Part shown: positions 6,778-7,860 of the stretch, piece after piece
How positions within the stretch are numbered: position 1 is the first letter of the stretch
Layout of the letters: each line of letters begins with the position of its first letter
Assembly (NCBI GenBank): GCA_031277445.1
Contig: JAITMH010000178.1
Coordinates: 1 to 7,860, forward strand
Direction of reading: 5' to 3'
Source of the DNA: Burkholderiales bacterium
Lineage (GTDB): Bacteria; Pseudomonadota; Gammaproteobacteria; Burkholderiales; Casimicrobiaceae
DNA length: 7,860 nucleotides
Program-made: the position numbers and the translations under genes
Notes under the pieces: generated by a model
Database searches by the model: none
What the model was told of the DNA's origin: nothing
Seen by the model: the letters and a program-made list of their open reading frames with translations, nothing else

Positions 6778-7389
6778 ATGAATACTGCCCACGCGAAAAT
6801 TAAAAAGAACAAAAAAACTTCAGCCGTTTGGTGCGGTATGGTTGCGCTTGCGGCGGCGCTGTTGACCGGGTGCGCCGGTTTGCCGCATGACGGTGATGAC
6901 GCTTCTTATGTAGCGGCAGCGGCGGATGCGCCGTTTCATGTGCAAGGCCGTTTTTCGGCGCGCCACGAGGAGAAAGCGTTTGTGGCGCGTTTTGACTGGC
7001 AGCACGGGCCGGAGTTGGACATCATCGAAATCATCTCTCCGCTTGGTTCAACCTACGCCCTTTTAACGCGGTCAGGCAAAACCGTTACCGTACAGCGGGG
7101 CAGCGACCCGCAACGCACACAGCAGGTGGACGACTGGGAAACGCTGGCGGCGCAGACCTTCGGGTTTCCGTTTCCGATAACAAGCCTGGCGTACTGGATA
7201 CGCGGCGTACCGTCACCCGAAACACCGGCGTCGGTGACACGCGATGCTGTCGGGCGCTTCGACAGCTTGCGCCAGCAAGGCTGGACGGTTCAGTACAGCT
7301 ATGCGGTAGCGGCGCACGAACCGGAGCGGATCGACATTCAGTACGGCGAAACCATCGGTTTGCGACTCAGGATAGATCGGCGCTTGTGA
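6778..7389 (+). CDS. lolB: Outer-membrane lipoprotein LolB
   Basis: A 203-aa lipoprotein that accepts lipoproteins from the periplasmic carrier LolA and inserts them into the inner leaflet of the outer membrane. The signal peptide has a Lys-rich start (KIKKNKK at 8-14), a hydrophobic core and the lipobox LTGC at 29-32, so Cys32 would be lipidated. Ala33-Gly34 after it is not an inner-membrane retention signal. The mature part shows the LolB pattern: FHVQGRFSAR near the start, EIISPLGSTYA, the LGFP-type segment AQTFGFPFPITSLAYWIRG, and the closing GLRLRIDRR. The length is usual for LolB. I chose the ATG at 6778 over the in-frame TTG at 6772; neither has a clear ribosome-binding site. In related genomes ispE and prs follow lolB; here a toxin-antitoxin pair comes next. 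Confidence 0.9.
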   Translation: MNTAHAKIKKNKKTSAVWCGMVALAAALLTGCAGLPHDGDDASYVAAAADAPFHVQGRFSARHEEKAFVARFDWQHGPELDIIEIISPLGSTYALLTRSGKTVTVQRGSDPQRTQQVDDWETLAAQTFGFPFPITSLAYWIRGVPSPETPASVTRDAVGRFDSLRQQGWTVQYSYAVAAHEPERIDIQYGETIGLRLRIDRRL

Positions 7390-7400
7390 TCAGGAAGCCG

Positions 7401-7426
7401 CCCGGATAAATGAAGCGCAGTCCGGG
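7401..7426. repeat. Dispersed-type imperfect hairpin after lolB
   Basis: CCCGGA (7401-7406) and TCCGGG (7421-7426) enclose a loop containing GAAGCGCAG. This closely matches the CCCGGATGAAGCGCAG...TCCGGG family of intergenic repeats that I know from gammaproteobacteria and related genomes. It starts 12 bp after the lolB stop. It may also act as a weak RNA 3' structure. Confidence 0.6.
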
Positions 7427-7463
7427 AACCAGAAGCATGATTTATTCGCAAAGAACGCAAAAA

Positions 7464-7488
7464 ATAGCATTCATGCTATAATTCGCCC
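7464..7488 (+). promoter_or_regulatory. Extended -10 promoter with overlapping operator palindrome
   Basis: TATAAT at 7477-7482 is a perfect -10 box, and TG at 7474-7475 makes it an extended -10. No good -35 box is visible, which fits an extended -10 promoter. The palindrome ATAGCAT-TC-ATGCTAT at 7464-7479 overlaps the -10, the usual position for autorepression by the antitoxin or its complex. Only six bases separate the -10 from the toxin ATG at 7489, so the expected transcription start falls on or next to the ATG. Confidence 0.75.
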
Positions 7489-7815
7489 ATGCCCTACACC
7501 ATCGCCTACTACAACGCATCCGTGCAGGCCGCCATCGACGAATGGCCGACGGGCATCAACGCTTGCTACGTGCGCATTGTGGAGCAGATGGAGGTGTCCG
7601 GGCCGAACCTTGGCTTGCCACACACGCGCTCCTTCGGCGACGGGTTGTTCGAGATTCGCGCTAGGGGAGAGGAAGGCATCGGGCGTGCGTTTTTCTGCTC
7701 TCTGGCAGGGCGGCGAATCGTCATCCTGCACGGCTTTATCAAGAAGACGCAGCAGACGCCGCAAAAGGAATTGAAACTTGCCCGAAAACGTTTGAGAGAG
7801 GTACTCAATGGCTAA
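7489..7815 (+). CDS. RelE/ParE-superfamily toxin (Gp49-like / HigB-type)
   Basis: A 108-aa toxin of the phage Gp49-like family (PF05973). Members are mostly ribosome-dependent mRNA-cleaving toxins of type II toxin-antitoxin systems. Family features visible are LPHTRSFGDGLFEIR at 43-57, Arg66 followed by an aromatic strand FF at 68-69, HGFIKKTQQTPQKE at 81-94 and a final Ala/Arg/Leu helix. The gene comes first in its pair. The predicted antitoxin start at 7808 overlaps the toxin end by 8 nt, the usual sign of translational coupling. There is no Shine-Dalgarno sequence before the toxin ATG, and the -10 box is only 6 nt away, so translation is probably leaderless. The module has its own promoter and lies just after lolB, so it looks inserted. 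The family call is firm; the exact cleavage activity is inferred. Confidence 0.88.
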   Translation: MPYTIAYYNASVQAAIDEWPTGINACYVRIVEQMEVSGPNLGLPHTRSFGDGLFEIRARGEEGIGRAFFCSLAGRRIVILHGFIKKTQQTPQKELKLARKRLREVLNG

Positions 7816-7860
7816 GAAAATCGAAACCGAAGAAAGTTTTCAGCCGGTGGCATTCGATCC
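7808..7860 (+). CDS. Antitoxin of the toxin-first pair, 5' part only
   Basis: The frame opens at the ATG at 7808, overlapping the last 8 nt of the toxin gene, with GAGAGG at 7796-7801 as a good ribosome-binding site. Only 17 residues are visible (MAKKIETEESFQPVAF...), too few to show a helix-turn-helix domain. In Gp49-type modules the second gene is normally a HigA/Xre-like DNA-binding antitoxin that neutralises the toxin and represses the promoter. The palindrome at 7464-7479 would be its expected operator. The identity is inferred from position. Confidence 0.7.
   Translation, partial: MAKKIETEESFQPVAFD

Overview
The window reads as a chromosomal segment of a Gram-negative proteobacterium, most likely beta- or gammaproteobacterial. 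The evidence is an outer-membrane lipoprotein gene, lolB, directly preceded by a large periplasmic TPR-protein gene. This TPR-lolB pair is known from Pseudomonas and many betaproteobacteria, where ispE and prs usually follow. The genes look moderately GC-rich, and the intergenic spaces carry short dispersed palindromes typical of such genomes. The exact taxon cannot be fixed from sequence alone.

Layout. (1) Positions 1-84 hold the probable 5' end of an unrecognised minus-strand gene running off the left edge. (2) Positions 85-840 are gene-poor and visibly AT-richer, with several small hairpins, a short direct repeat and a weak promoter candidate, but no convincing CDS. (3) Positions 841-2928 (minus) encode a 695-aa dynamin-like GTPase with recognisable G1, G3 and G4 motifs and a C-terminal coiled coil. 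(4) Positions 3226-4506 (minus) encode an exported 426-aa protein. It has seven back-to-back repeats of exactly 49 residues, which looks like a seven-bladed beta-propeller, and one C-terminal membrane anchor. (5) Positions 4507-4805 form the divergent intergenic region, with short direct repeats and a palindrome. (6) Positions 4806-6683 (plus) encode a 625-aa secreted TPR protein related to the Pseudomonas LbcA family but without a lipobox. (7) Positions 6778-7389 (plus) encode LolB, bracketed on both sides by dispersed-repeat sequences. (8) From 7489 there is a toxin-first RelE/HigB-type toxin-antitoxin pair; the antitoxin is cut by the right edge.

How the genes work together. The TPR protein and LolB both belong to the cell envelope, and their order is a known conserved arrangement. 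LolB receives lipoproteins from LolA and inserts them into the outer membrane. The TPR protein probably acts as a periplasmic scaffold. The toxin-antitoxin pair sits where ispE would normally be expected and has its own promoter, so it looks like an insertion. The propeller and GTPase genes share a strand but are about 300 bp apart, so co-transcription is uncertain.

The most notable items are the uniform 7 x 49 propeller with an apparent N-to-C strand closure, and the toxin promoter. There an operator-like palindrome overlaps an extended -10 box, and the predicted transcript would be leaderless.
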